A stretch of 64,000 bases of DNA from Astrocystis sublimbata (GCA_022453515.1 JAJNNY010000005.1:1221256-1285255); one strand, 5' to 3'; numbered from the stretch's first letter, positions 24,772 to 36,231 are shown. Notes: generated by a model not told the origin, from the letters alone. Made by a program: numbers and translations.

Positions 24772-27700
24772 TCATCCAGCGCTGGTCTTGAATGCCTGAT
24801 TGGCAAAATGGGTGGCGTCATTCCACACCTTCTGCGCCTCGAGCATTGCACCTTGCACCTCGTAGCTTTGCGAAAGCATACCATCGGCCACGCTCATCCA
24901 CAGCGTGTTGCCGCTACGCCTAGCTTGAGTTGACGCGGCCTTTGCGCTCTTCAACGCCTGGTCGCCGACGATGCTTTGGAAGAGCTTGGCTCGCATGAGA
25001 TTGAGGGCTATGGACAGCGTATGCACATCAGCAAGGTTCTTGGCGTTGCTCAATGCTGTGGAGATATGAGTCTTCACTGCCGTCATCGGGACGGGTGGAT
25101 TCGTCTGGATAGCCGCCATGACAAGATTATATGCTGTGCGGATCTCCATGTTGGGATGCTCAATGCACAGGGGGCGTAGCTGCTCAAGCAACTCTTGGGT
25201 GCGCTGGTCATTCCTATAGTTTGGATCCTGCATGATCCATAACATATTGAACGCTGCTAATAGGGCTACCTCGAAATCAGCCGGCCTTCGATGGCCTCGT
25301 GCCTCATCGGCATCAAGACTGAAGTTCGGATGGCTGTAAATGTTTATAGCCGTCTCGAGGTCGCCGGTTCCCTGATGAGACACGCCCGCGAGGTACATGG
25401 AGTAAAGCACGATTGTGCCCCCGGATGCAGGAGTTACCATGGCTTCTAGTTGTGTCACACAGTATTTAACCTCGTCCCATTTAGTGGAGGTGGCTAGATG
25501 TAGACCTCGTAAGATATACAGGTAGCAAGCGGCTTCATTCTCCCAATGCACGTGTTCGACGGCATCTTCGAGGCAATACGCAAATCCCCTTATCTTGGTG
25601 CGATCTGGCGCAAACGTTAGCAAAAGGGGATCGAGTACACCGGCATAGCTACTTACTTATTCGCAATTGACCCAAAGCTTCTTCCCAGAGAGAGAATAAC
25701 TTCTTGTCACTGCGGGGTTGCTGGTACAGGAGAGCGAGACCACTGTATGTGTAACTGCGACACGCATTAATGACCGTACCTAGAATGCGAGAATGCAGCC
25801 ATGTTTCTTACGTAGTTGTGAAGGCCTCCAATTTGCTCCAGAATGACATGGCAAGGTAGTCGAATGCGTCGCCGTCCTCACCAGGACGCACGATATTTGA
25901 CGTGTCCTGACTGATGATCTGCTGATTGGTGACTTGCTTGTGGATTGGAAGGAAGAGCTGCGTATCTTGCAAGCTCCCACTGGTATCTCTGATAGAAATG
26001 TCCATTTTATCCTGCAAAGCCCTCAGCTTCTGTGAGATGATTTGAGGCGACTTTTGCTGTAAACTACAGGCGAGATCTAAGACAAGCTGCAGCACATCTA
26101 GTTGCATGATAGACATGGAATCGGCTAGCTGGTATTTGGAGGCTTGGGCAATACAGGCTTGAATGCGCACGATAGCGTCATCCTTCATCGCTCTGAGGTG
26201 GCTCAACGCTTCGAGTAGCGATGCAACGGCAGATATGGGGTAGTCGCCCCTTTGACTGGCTAAGACTGTGATGGCTCTCAAATTCTCCAGGGCATGAGCT
26301 TCAGTTGGATTGAGAGATTGTAGATAGAAGGATGCCTTCAGAAAGCGGAAGGCGTATACCCAGTGGGTGTGTTTCACTCTATGTCGGATGTCAGACGTTG
26401 GATTGGACCGAAACTGAGCAGTGACTTACACATCGGCATCCCGGATCTGCCTGTCCACGGCGATAATGGCAGCTTTCTCTTTACGCTGGGAGAAAAGCAG
26501 CTGGACCTGCAGGAACTGCATACAGTACTTGAGATCGGCGAATCGGTTCTGTGACATGGAAGGTGAGCATGCACATGCACATGCATAGCGGGCCTTTGGG
26601 GGAGGGGGAACATACCCTCTCGCAAAGCGTGATGCCTTTCGTCAAGGCGGTCTCAGCTTCCATGACATTGTTGGTCTCGGTGATGAGGATGTTGGCATAC
26701 CGGAGCCTCGCGAGGGCTTCCAAGCGCGGCGCCAGCTTGTTGCCGGCAATGGCGACCTCGAGACAAGCAAGACCGGTCGCAACCAGCTTCTGGTACTCGT
26801 GGACGCTCCGCTCATCGAGGGTCCTGGCCACATCCCGGACCCCTCTCTTGGCTTTGGCGAAGAAGTCCTCGGCCATACATATCAACAGCGAGGTGGTGTC
26901 CTGATGGGGAATGAGAGCGGGGGCGAGAGCGGGCGACCTCGTGGAGCTCACACTGGGGCTTCTCGTGGCGTTCTGGGAGGTTAGGCGCGGACTCGCGGAC
27001 ACTCTGGCAACGTGGTCGATGCGGGCATTTGCAGCGGGTGTCCTGTGTTGGGTGTTGGACATGGCGTGGGGTGCGGTGTTGGGCGAATGCGGCGGCATGA
27101 TGGGCGAGTTGACGCGTTGGTGTTGGAGTTGCGGTGAGTGTACTGGCGCGGGTGGGTGGACGTGCTGCGGTAGGTAATGCTGTTGTTGCGATTGCTGTTG
27201 CTGGCGGTGTTGTTGCTGCTGCTGCTGTGGCTGAGGCTGAGGTTGCTGAGCCTGAGTCTGCGCCTGGACGGGTTGGTAAGTAGCTGGCGAGGGTGAGGCG
27301 ACAGAGATTGGGGGCGGCATGTGCTGCCACTCCATGTGTTGCGGCAGTTGCTGGGCTTGCCGCTGCTGCGAGTGCGAGTGCGTCGATTGTTGTTGTTGTA
27401 GTGGTGGTGGCGAGGGTGGTGGTAAATGGCCAGGGCGAATTGGAGAGGAAATGGGCTGCTGCTGTTGCGATATCGGCTGCGGTACTGGCTGCATCATCTG
27501 CGCGGAGGGATGGATGCCGTGCGGCTGCTGCTGAGCTTGGGTGTAGGGCCGCTGGTCAAAGGACGGATCGTAGCCATGGAGCTGGTAGTTGGCGAGCTGC
27601 TGCTGGTGTTGCTGCTGCTGGTGCTGCGGCGGCGCTAGTGGTTGTGGAAATCGGTGTGATGGCGCATGCTGCGGATACATCGCGTTGGATACCGCTGGCG

Positions 27701-28013
27701 CGAAGGCCATGTTCATGTTGTTCTGGTACTGCTGCTGCTGCTGCTGCTGCACATGTTGGTGTTGATGATGGGCTTGCTGCTGCTGGTGATGGTGGTGCTG
27801 ATGGTGGTGCTGGACCTGCTGCTGGTACTGCTGTTGCTGCTGCTGTTGATGGTGTTGTTGCACGTACTGCTGTTGCTGCTGCTGCTGCTGCTGCGAGGGT
27901 GGCCAGACGTTCTGCGGCTCGGCGCCATATTGCACGACGTGATGGTTCGGGGCGTGGTTTTGCTGGTCGAACGCCAGCTGCTGGTCATGGGGGAGAGCGC
28001 CCGGGTAGGTCAT
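24772..28013 (-). CDS. Scc4/Mau2 cohesin-loading factor subunit with Q/H-rich N-terminus
   Basis: Five exons: 28013-26616, 26548-26430, 26378-25812, 25754-25657 and 25604-24772, giving 1004 residues. Residues from about 376 (LLICMAEDFFAKAKRGVRDV) to the end form the all-helical TPR-like array of the Scc4/Mau2 family. Scc4 wraps the N-terminus of Scc2/Nipbl to load cohesin on chromatin. Later blocks include LKYCMQFLQVQLLFSQRKEK, HTHWVYAFRFLKASFYLQSL and a final ANQAFKTSAG. The first 375 residues are low complexity, with long Gln and His runs encoded by CAG/CAC repeats plus Pro/Ser-rich stretches, absent from animal and budding-yeast Scc4. All introns have good sites; the second donor was placed by phase. 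The gene is divergent from the YheT-like hydrolase. Family call strong; the function of the extension is unknown. Confidence 0.9.
27180..27900. repeat. CAG/CTG-type trinucleotide repeats inside SCC4
   Basis: Interrupted runs of CTG/TTG/GTG triplets on the plus strand encode Gln and His tracts of Scc4 on the minus strand; the densest blocks are about 27200-27250 and 27720-27900. They also generate long antisense Leu/Val/Ala/Cys open frames that are not genes. Confidence 0.85.
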
Positions 28014-28580
28014 AATTCCACGTCTGCCAGCGCCATCTATACCCTATCGCAGTATGTCTCGTCGCTTGTTCCTCGATTGTTGTTCCTTTCCTCGCGGGTT
28101 CTTCGTCCGGCCGGGATGTTCGTTGCTGGGATCGTGGTGTTGTGAAGTCGGAACCTTGGCGCAGCCTTCCCTGTTGCTGTTGATCGAGTCGCAGAGGCAG
28201 GTAGGTTCCTACTTGAAGTACCTATGTAGGTAGCGCCCACTTTACCTAGATAGATACCTACATAAGTAGCTGAAGGGCCTTATCTAGGTAGCACCTAGTA
28301 CCTACTTTATGTACATATGGCCGAGGCAAGTGGGTCACCCGGGCGATCAGCCAACGTCAATTGTATATGCTCGTATGCGTTTTAGAAGTACATGGATGGT
28401 AAATTGTTACAGCCATTTCTCACGATGGAGTACATATAGGTAATTCTGAATTTCACGAGATATGGACTGTAGACTGTAGACTACAGACTTACATTCCTCA
28501 TTTCCACCCCCATCAACAACGCCTTGAGCAAACTTGAGATATAGGTCCTCCGCTGCGACCTTCATCCAACCGCCGCCGAG
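28014..28580. promoter_or_regulatory. bidirectional promoter region SCC4 / YheT-like hydrolase
   Basis: 567 bases separate the two divergent ATG codons. The middle (about 28206-28320) is packed with GTAGGTA, TACCTA and CTAGGTA motifs. An imperfect triple repeat of GACTGTAGACT-like sequence lies at 28465-28490. Core promoter elements were not assignable. Confidence 0.5.
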
Positions 28581-30110
28581 ATGGAGTGGCTCGGGCGGGC
28601 CAAGATAGAGTTCACCGCGGCACCCGAGTCGCTGGCGCTGAGGGACAAGGAAGGCAAGCCCACGAGTCTGCTCGAGGTCTGTCGAGACACGGTGCCGCCC
28701 TGCCACCTCAACCCGCTGCTCTTCAACGGGCACCTGCAGACCGTGTGGACGGCCACCAAGGCTCACGGCCCGCCTGTGCACTACAAGCGGCGACTCTTCG
28801 AGGCCGACCATGCCAAGTTCAGCGGCAGCTTCGCCGTCGACTTTGTGGCTGCGCCCTCGCCCGCCGACGACGACTCCCTGCCGCCGCGGACCACCTACTT
28901 TAGCAACGAGGAGCTCGCCGCCATGCGCTCCGATTCGTCAGACCGGCCGATGTTGGTGGTCCTGCACGGCCTCACCGGCGGCTCCCATGAGGTCTACTTG
29001 AGACATGCCATCGAGGGCCTGGTGGAGGATGGCAAGTGGGAGATCTGCGTCGTCAACTCGCGGGGTTGCGCCAAGAGCAAGATCACGAGCGGCTTGTTTT
29101 ACAACGCGCGCGCGACTTGGGATATAAGGCAGGTCTGTTTTGAATGAGGCCCCCGACGCTCTGTGTCGGTTCAATGTTGGCTTATCATCGGATCAGACAG
29201 TGAAATGGTTGCGGAACATGTACCCCAATCGACCACTCTTTGGCCTTGGGTTCAGCTTGGGTGCCAATATCCTAACGAATGTGGGTGCTACGTCCGGTTT
29301 TATCTACAGCTCGTGTGGCGCTCTGACCCCTGATTAGTACATTGGTGAAGAAGGCGAAGACTGTCAGTTCAAAGCAGCAGTCGTTGTATCCAATCCATGG
29401 AACCTAGATATAGGCAACAAGGCTATGAAAAGCACGTGGATCGGGCATGAGATCTATTTGAAAACCCTTGGATGTAAGTACAAAAGCAAGTCATGCCGTT
29501 TACCGGCGACCCTCGGCGGGATCAAGCTTGACCTACCTGCCATTGCACCTTGAAGATCCTTGCCGCTCTTTGTTGGCTTGTTGTTGCTGACGTTCCACCT
29601 CTAGCATCTCTCAGAACTCTGGTCAATAACAACAAGGCAGAGATTGAGAAGTACGGCAACGTAAGCATCTCAGAGCTGGACAAGGTTAAGTACGTCTACG
29701 AGTTCGACAGAGCTTATCAATGTAATACATGGGGTTACCCCACCGAGGATGCTTACTACCGGGATGCGTCGAGTGTCGATGCGTTGCTCAACGTCCGGAT
29801 CCCTCTGCTGGCACTCAATGCTGTCGATGATCCCATCGCTTCGTTCATGGGACTTCCATACTCCGAGGCGGCCAAGAATCCGTACACGATTCTCTGCACC
29901 ACGTCGCTGGGCGGTCATATCGGTTGGTTTGAAATCGGTGGAGGGCGATGGCATGCAAAGCCCGTTTACAACTTCCTTAGCCATATGGCCTTTGAAATTG
30001 ATCACAGCAGCATAGATCCCTCAGCGAGCAAAGTAGCATATAGCACAGCAGCGAGCGCAAGCCCTTTCAAGCCTGTCCAGCGAAAGCTAGATGTTGACCT
30101 GACAGCTTAA
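28581..30110 (+). CDS. alpha/beta hydrolase of the YheT / Eht1-Eeb1 type
   Basis: Four exons: 28581-29132, 29197-29280, 29338-29473 and 29605-30110, giving 425 residues. The YheT-like fold is clear: NPLLFNGHLQTVW near the start, oxyanion segment VLHGLTGGSHEVYLR, nucleophile elbow GLGFSLGAN (Ser204), acid in NAVDDP (Asp332 or Asp333) and catalytic His362 in GGHIGWFE. Yeast relatives Eht1, Eeb1 and YMR210W make or cleave medium-chain fatty-acid esters and act on monoacylglycerol; the substrate here is inferred. Introns 1 and 2 use less common donors (GTCTGT and GTGGGT), but removing them exactly restores the conserved nucleophile region. The gene converges on RAI1, with only 183 bases between the two stops. 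Confidence 0.9.
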
Positions 30111-30293
30111 TTCCCAGAGGTGGACTGGGTGTGGTAATGTCGACTGGAGACTAGAATTTAGAACTTAGAATAGACGAATGGGTGTGTTATGTCGGAGTAA
30201 CTCATACGGTTTAGAGACTCATCAACAAGCACATTGATACACCAGCGCACCAAGAGTTTTCTTTCACTAACAATTCTTATGGGAGCGAGATCA

Positions 30294-32245
30294 TTACGAT
30301 TTACAACCTCTCTGACCAAGTTCCTTTCGCCAATCGATGAAATCCTCTGTTAGAATGTTGTCGTGCCCATCCTCAAAAACCTGGGAGACTTCGATGGTCA
30401 AGGATCGCGGGCGCCTGCTAATCCGCCAAACTCCTTGGCCTCTGATTGTGTCCCTCAACCCTGATTCTGGTCAGTAGAGCAATATTGGCAACTACGAATT
30501 GCGGAAAGCGGGACATACAATCCAAAAAGGCGCTTGCGAAATTAATACAGGTGTTGGCGTCCCAGCTACGCACGCCCCTGCTCGCGGCTATATCGGGGAT
30601 CGACAAAGTCTGAATATCTTCAGTCTCCTTGAGGATGCCGCTTTGCGAGCGATAGCCGACAATAATTCTAGGTACACCAAGTAGGCTGCGTGCATGAAAA
30701 CATGTCAGTCGAGATTCCCAACCTCGATATGGTAGAAAGTGCTAGATCAAGCGACACAATGGAACTCGAGTATCCGGCACCGCAGGTTTTGATACATACA
30801 ATGACTGAATCCAAAATTTCATGAGCTTTCGCTCGAAATTGTGCATACTTCGCTCATCGTGGGGCTTAACACTCGTCTTCAGTTCGACCCAGTTAGTTGA
30901 TGCTCCCTTCTGCCTAGGCTTTGAATCCCAGACTTAAGATTGCCGCATAATCAGTATTGCCCGTGGACGTAACGAGAGACATCGTCATTTTAGGGTAATC
31001 AGGACCTAACGCGACTTACTGGCGTCAACTTCACCACCGATGCACATGATCGTCTTCCCCAAGCCTGTGCGGACAACCGAACAATATTGCGCTTTATTAC
31101 TGACGATGTGCTTATCGCGGTTTTCTATAAACTCGCGACTCATCTCGCCCCACTTCAGCCATTGGAGTCAGCTAATGTTATCTGAATTCAAGACATGGCT
31201 GTGTTTAGGGAGTTTGCAGGTACTCAGACAACACATGCCTATCAGACCGTCTTGTGTCCTCGGAAACTGGCTGGAACGATGGGCGGTTGACTCCAGAGGT
31301 TACATACGGGTCGTGGTAGACAGCTTAGCGTCTCAAATTTGTAGCCTGCAATGTCAGCAATTTGTCCGAGACGAGACGACTATCGCAGATTCTCACCCCA
31401 GTAAGCCATGAGTTCGGGCGGGAATTGGCCGGGACGGCTTCGCTGTTGTCTATCCTGTGTGGCATGGGCATGTTGCTTGTATCCATGATCCTCCTCAATA
31501 AAGCTGCACCGTTGTTAGGTTGATCCAGTGCCAGTCGCGATAGACAAATTCCAGAGATGGGGCCGTACATGCAGTCCTGGTATTATCAGTAAGTATGCCC
31601 CTATTAGTATTGGTATTTAAACGCACTTGGAACAGAGTTGCCCGCATTTCGAAGCTAGGGTGAATTAATGGTTAGGATGACGTCCTTGACACGGCTGGGA
31701 AGGCTCTAGACACACCCGTCTCGGTCCTCAAATGGCGCTGACATTATCTAGACGATGTTGTCAGAGAATATTCATTTACACGGATGGGTTTCTTCAACAT
31801 GAAAATGTTTACCTTTGTCATCATACCACGCCATGTGATCACGTTGGCATCGATCTTCTTCCCCTCCTCTTTCTCATGAGCTATGATAGTCTTCAACAAG
31901 CTGTCTAGGTGCTCATCTATCGAATCATCGTGTTTGTCGAATGTCTCGAACCCTTTGGACAAGTCTGCTCCCAGCTGAGGAGGGTAGTACCATTGCAACG
32001 ACGAATCATCAAGATGGAATTTGTGATTATCGTCGTATGAGAAGTACGCGACTTCCTTCGGGGGTATCAGCCAGAGCTCGAATATCCTCCAGAGCCCATT
32101 GCACAAGGCGCATGAGTCGAGGCACCAGGTGCGTCTTCACGCTTCGTGGGGGACTACGGGACTACTATACCTTGGGTCGCTTCACTGGTTGCGGCGCGCC
32201 ACTAAAACGGGCAATTGGATGGATGGCAAATGTCGGCAACGACAT
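30294..32245 (-). CDS. RAI1: Rai1/DXO family decapping and pyrophosphohydrolase enzyme
   Basis: Eleven exons: 32245-32171, 32055-31813, 31747-31716, 31654-31627, 31576-31569, 31503-31397, 31345-31308, 31152-31020, 30932-30800, 30685-30519 and 30460-30294. The total is 376 residues, close to fungal Rai1. Rai1 removes aberrant 5' ends (unmethylated caps, triphosphates) and stabilises the exonuclease Rat1 in the nucleus. Diagnostic blocks in order: RFSGAPQPVKRP, YYPPQLGADLSKGFETF, ITWRGMMTK, FIEEDHGY, YWGYKFE (Glu169), GGEVDAIWD (Glu218, Asp220), NWVELKTS (Glu238, Lys240) and GQGVWRI. The E-x-D and E-x-K metal and catalytic residues are intact. Exon 5 is only 8 nt. Every junction keeps phase and rebuilds the conserved blocks, so the gene is judged functional despite dense introns. 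Confidence 0.88.
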
Positions 32246-33329
32246 AATCGGGAGTTTGATGGAGAACAAGGCCGAGTAACAAGCGTAGCCCGATGTCCAG
32301 ATATCCCTATTGCATCTCACGATGTCCCGGTAAATTGATTTGTGATTGGTGGCAAGTGAATGGTCAGGAATAGGCTGTTTCTAAGGTTGGACATAAGGGT
32401 AACCAAACGCCGTGGATGCTTATTAGTAGCGCACTACCCCTAGGTAGGTACCTCCTACCTACCAAGGAGGTACGGGAGGCACCTACTTGGGTATAGGCCG
32501 TATGGCATACCTGGATTAGGTTCATTGTTGCTATGGTGCTGGGTACCTACCTACATGCATGCGACCAATCAATCGCAAATTGTCCGTTGCGCAGCGTTTC
32601 CAACGTCAACCCCCAATCACTATACCCTGGCGAGGCAGAGTTAAAAAAAGTGATCGTGTCCTGGACCCACTACTACCTAGATAGACACGATCACTTTTTT
32701 TTTTAACTTTGCCTCGCCTGGCTCGCCTGGTTCATGATCCCTGGATGTCTTATAGCCCCTATTTGAAGCTATTACAATGCCCAAGCCATCAATAACGTTA
32801 AAGCTGCCCATTGTCAAATTTGTATTCCAATGTGCACACCAATGTGTTAGGCATATCGGCCTACCTACCTGGTACCTAATGACAGTTAGTAAGTACACCT
32901 GCATATACGTACTCTGTAGGTGCTCCGTACCTATGTCAGTCATGTCACACACAACCACGGAAATGCTACCTAGAACCAAACCTTGAAGTTGTGGGGCTTG
33001 CCGATAAACCCCAGCATCTCAGCTTCCCATCCACCCATGTCCCACTTGACAGATATGTATACTCGTACTTCCTTATGTACCTATATGTAGGCGAGGTAGG
33101 CTACCTCGGATACCTCTATATTACTTACAGTACTCGCCATCGTGTCACATGCTGGAAGAACTTGAACCCTCGAGCCAACTAATGAATGATGTATCATACC
33201 ACTCCCTCAGAACCTCAAACACCGCTGTAGTGCTACCTCTCGAATACAGTATAATATCTACCTAGATAGCTTTATCTTGGAACCTTGGAACACTGCAATC
33301 CTCCAGGCACCAAGACATCTGCCCTGACA
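32246..33329. other. divergent intergenic region with inverted repeat
   Basis: Upstream of both RAI1 (minus) and the unidentified gene at 33330 (plus). TAGGTAGGTACC/CTACCTACC motifs cluster at 32440-32480 and 32546-32560, and again near 32860-32880. A strong inverted repeat lies at 32626-32721. No coding potential recognised. Confidence 0.45.
32626..32721. repeat. 35-38 bp inverted repeat (hairpin-forming)
   Basis: The left arm 32626-32660 and right arm 32684-32721 are reverse complements, except for two mismatches and a length difference in the A/T run (7 versus 10). A 23-base loop separates them. The inner 11 bp (GTGATCGTGTC) are perfect. The element sits in a divergent promoter region. 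It could be a tiny foldback element, a structured RNA or a recombination relic; no target-site duplication was identified. Confidence 0.75.
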
Positions 33330-34057
33330 ATGGCCGATCGCGCACCGCCGCCCCCGAATGTCCGCCCAGCTGTTGGCCGCCAACCTCGCACAGCAACCAC
33401 TGCAGCAGGCGTGCGACGCAACTTGTTCCAAAGCCATCTCTCCCGACGACCGACTGCGACAGAGAGCTCCAAATCAGGTCCTGGCGCATCATCAGCGACG
33501 AACGGCATCTCCTCCGCCACCACTCATGCTAATGGCAATGGGAATAGTAATGGCAATGGCAACGGTACAGCTAGCAAATCATCATCGTCCATCTCAGTCG
33601 ACGACATGCCGCGCCACGAATGTGACCTGCTGTCCGAGTCTTCCGACATTGTCATCCGCGACGCGAACGGCGAGTTCGAGATCGGGGACCCGCCGTCCCC
33701 GCCCCTCGACGATCTAGACGAAGAGGCGGCCCTGGATGAGGCACAGGAGAGCGAACGTATGATTGCTTCTCCACGATCCTTCTTCGCAAGTTGGGCACCG
33801 TGCTGATGCAGTCCGAGGCTACAGGGGAAAGACACAGACTGGCAGCGACCGTCCGCCTCCACCAGATGACGCGTATGTCTGTGCATCCCGAAGGTATGGT
33901 TCCCTGCACCGGCGATCCCTTTCCAGCTCCGCGACGGCTGACGAGATTCACTCCAGAGGCGCTTGAGGCGCTCAGGGCTAGCATGAGGGCCGAGGTAGCC
34001 GCGCTAGCCGAAGACAACTGGATGTACGAGGCCGAGGAGCCTCCGCGCGTACACTGA
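33330..34057 (+). CDS. unidentified small acidic protein, conserved-looking C-terminus
   Basis: Two exons, 33330-33756 and 33825-34057, giving 219 residues. The intron has GTATGA, a CTGAT branch-like site and an ACAG acceptor (68 nt, phase 1). The ATG at 33330 (MADRAPPPPNVRP) was preferred over an in-frame ATG at 33285 because of its better context. The N-terminal half is disordered, with RRNLFQSHLSRRP, an Asn/Gly run encoded by AATGGC repeats, then an acidic segment (DDLDEEAALDEAQ). The C-terminal 75 residues look ordered: HPEGMVPCTGDPFPAPRRL followed by a helical EALEALRASMRAEVAALAED and NWMYE. I do not recognise the family. It converges on GET4, with 106 bases between stops. An alternative splice acceptor would change the residues around the junction. 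Confidence 0.65.
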
Positions 34058-34163
34058 ATGAGCATGGTCAAGAGGAGGAGATGCCATTTATATCACCCGG
34101 ATTGACAGGATTCTTGTTTTGTCTGTTGGTCTATGGTATAAATACGTCTGCAAAAGTCCGACA

Positions 34164-35330
34164 CTAGTCCACACCTTCGGCGGCTGGCATCGACAACGAC
34201 GTCGACGGCTTTGACGGGGCCTTGACCGCAGGCTTCCTCGAGTTGCTGCCCCCAGAAGGCTTGCCGCCGCCGCCGCCAAAGAAGCCACTCATCATGTCCA
34301 TCAACGGATTGCCCTGCTTGGGCTTACTAATGCCGAAGTAGATCTCGGCAATAATGTCCAGCGCCTCGATCCACACGTCGACTTCTCGCAGATGGCTAGC
34401 GTACTTGGTCACCAACTGCCGGTACAGATCTGGACTGCCTCTCGGGAGGGCGAGCAGTAGCAGGCCGAGGAAGTTGAGAAGTGGTATGCTAGGGAAAACA
34501 CGCAAGTCTGCACTGTTGCTGCTCACATCCTGGGCACCCAGCTGGGATGCGCTGTCGTCGCTCAGTGCTTTGGTGAAGACGCGGTAGGCTGTATTGGCGG
34601 CGCGGACGTTCGCCGTTATCAGGTAGGGTAGTACCGCTCGGCCTGCATACAGGGCAGCTGTGTGCGCGTCGTCCTCCTTGAACCACTCGTACTCCATGCG
34701 GGCAAGCACATCGGCGGATTCCTTGGTGCCCAACACCAGATGCTTCTCGGCATCGTAAGTCTCATGTTCTTCGGCGTACAAGGAACCGGCCACATGGTGG
34801 AGCTCGGGGTCGCCCGCGGGGTATTCTCCGAATTTCGAGGACCATCTGTGAGCAGGCTTCTGTATCAATATCGCATTCCAATAGCACAGACACTGCTTCT
34901 CTCTCTCGATAGCTGGAGAGAGATGCCACGCATCCGGTGAACAATATAGGGGCATCGGGATTTGTGCCAATACGTACGCTATCAACTCGCCAATGTATCT
35001 CTTGCGCGTGGGCTCCTCGCTGTCGAACAGACGCAGGCACGTCAGCAGCTTGCTCTTGGTGGCGTCATCTGGCTGGAACTCGGCCTGCTTGTAGGTGTCG
35101 AGCAATAGGATGCAGAGGTCGCCGCCGCTGCCGCCCTGTCCAGCCTTCAGCAGCGACTGGGCGACATTGTAGAGGATCTCGACGGCGGCGGTCCAGTTGG
35201 CAGCCTTGGTATACCGCGCAGCGACGACGCGGGTCTGCTGCTGGGCTTCGTAGTACTGCCCCTCGCTGATGCGTGCTTGGAGCCGCGCGATGATCTTGTC
35301 GATCTTGTCGCCGCCTTTGGCGCCGCTCAT
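34164..35330 (-). CDS. GET4: Get4, guided entry of tail-anchored proteins factor
   Basis: Two exons, 35330-34978 and 34845-34164, giving 344 residues. The protein is an all-helical repeat of the Get4/TRC35 family: KIDKIIARLQARISEGQYYE at the start, then helices ending in WIEALDIIAEIYFGI and a Gly/Ser/Lys-rich tail. Get4 pairs with Get5 as a cytosolic scaffold that passes newly made tail-anchored membrane proteins from Sgt2 to Get3 for insertion into the ER. The 132-nt intron (GTACGT to CACAG, phase 2) is a multiple of three and free of stops, so the unspliced frame would encode 388 residues. The spliced form is chosen because it joins ELIA directly to WSSKFGEYPAGDPE, in keeping with the helical repeat. 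It converges on the gene at 33330-34057. Confidence 0.9.
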   Translation of the reverse strand: MSGAKGGDKIDKIIARLQARISEGQYYEAQQQTRVVAARYTKAANWTAAVEILYNVAQSLLKAGQGGSGGDLCILLLDTYKQAEFQPDDATKSKLLTCLRLFDSEEPTRKRYIGELIAYVLAQIPMPLYCSPDAWHLSPAIEREKQCLCYWNAILIQKPAHRWSSKFGEYPAGDPELHHVAGSLYAEEHETYDAEKHLVLGTKESADVLARMEYEWFKEDDAHTAALYAGRAVLPYLITANVRAANTAYRVFTKALSDDSASQLGAQDVSSNSADLRVFPSIPLLNFLGLLLLALPRGSPDLYRQLVTKYASHLREVDVWIEALDIIAEIYFGISKPKQGNPLMDMMSGFFGGGGGKPSGGSNSRKPAVKAPSKPSTSLSMPAAEGVD

Positions 35331-36049
35331 GTTGGGCTGTTTGTTGCTGGCTCGTCGGCTGACTGGCGGGGTAACTGATGGGCGGTAACCTTCAAGTTAT
35401 AGCTGCCAAGTAGGTATGCGAAGGATGCACAATATGTGACGTTTACGGGTAGGGCCTTCACGTAAGTAAGTAAGTAAGTAAGTAGTGTCTAGGTAGGTAG
35501 GTAGGTAGTATGATGTCTCAATTGCAGCTCATCCGCAAAACCGGATTGTAGGTAGGCAAGGTAGTAAGTAGTAGGTAGGTAGTGGTGGGTGACGGGAGTG
35601 AGTGATACGTAGGCCCTGCTGCACCACCTTCGACCTACCTGGTAGGGTAGATATATCTTAGGTAGGTATGTTATAGCTAGAAGGAAGCAACCTTATGAGA
35701 TCAAGTTCCAAGTTGGTGTGTCATTGAGCTACCAGCTCAGCATGGACCTGCCTACTAGCAGGTAACTGTAAGACGACACAGCGGTACCTACCGAGCCTAC
35801 CTAGGAGGTACCCCTACTAACCACCGTACTACCTACATGTACATAAGGCACTAAGAGGTAGGAGGTAGCTACTAGCATCCATGCTAGTGGGGTTATTTAT
35901 GTAAATCTCGCGGTTGCCCCTCTCCCTAAGTACTCAGAGTTACTTACATAGGTATGTACTTAGTAGGTTTGTCCTGAAAACACATCAGAACTGGAAGGTT
36001 ACCACGGATTACGCACTGGTTCTCCAATACATATATCGCCAAAAAGATT
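35331..36049. promoter_or_regulatory. GET4 upstream region rich in TAGG repeats
   Basis: Contains (GTAA)n at 35462-35485, (TAGG)n at 35489-35510, and many GTAGGTAGG, TACCTACC and CTAGG motifs up to about 35870. No coding frame. The block is the densest cluster in the window of the short motif family that recurs upstream of many genes here. Confidence 0.6.
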
Positions 36050-36119
36050 GCATTGACCGGGAATCGAACCCGAGGCTAGCGCATGGGAAGCGCTAATGTT
36101 ACCATTACACCATCAATGC
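36050..36119 (-). tRNA. tRNA-Gly (anticodon CCC)
   Basis: Seventy bases fold as a cloverleaf on the minus strand. The acceptor stem is GCATTGA with TCAATGC. The D stem is GTGT with ACAT, with GG in its loop. The anticodon stem is AGCGC/GCGCT around loop TTCCCAT, which gives anticodon CCC reading glycine GGG codons. The T arm has loop TTCGATT. No intron; the 3' CCA is not encoded, as in eukaryotes. Internal promoter boxes overlap the D and T arms. Confidence 0.93.
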
Positions 36120-36231
36120 CTGATTTCTTGACGTGACTTGCATTGTTGTAGCATATAACTGTTCCGGGAAACTAGCCTCAACCTCTTCGGATGCATATAG
36201 TATTATTACTAACATCTATTCATATATAGCA

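Noticed and set aside
27293..28145. Plus-strand open frames of 240 and 159 codons over the SCC4 first exon
   Set aside because: They are antisense translations of CAG/CAC repeats (Ala/Val/Leu/Cys monotony) opposite a well-supported exon.
35460..35870. TAGG repeats considered as internal telomere-like or CRISPR-like arrays
   Set aside because: The unit is not TTAGGG, there are no constant-length spacers, and similar motifs are scattered at many promoters.
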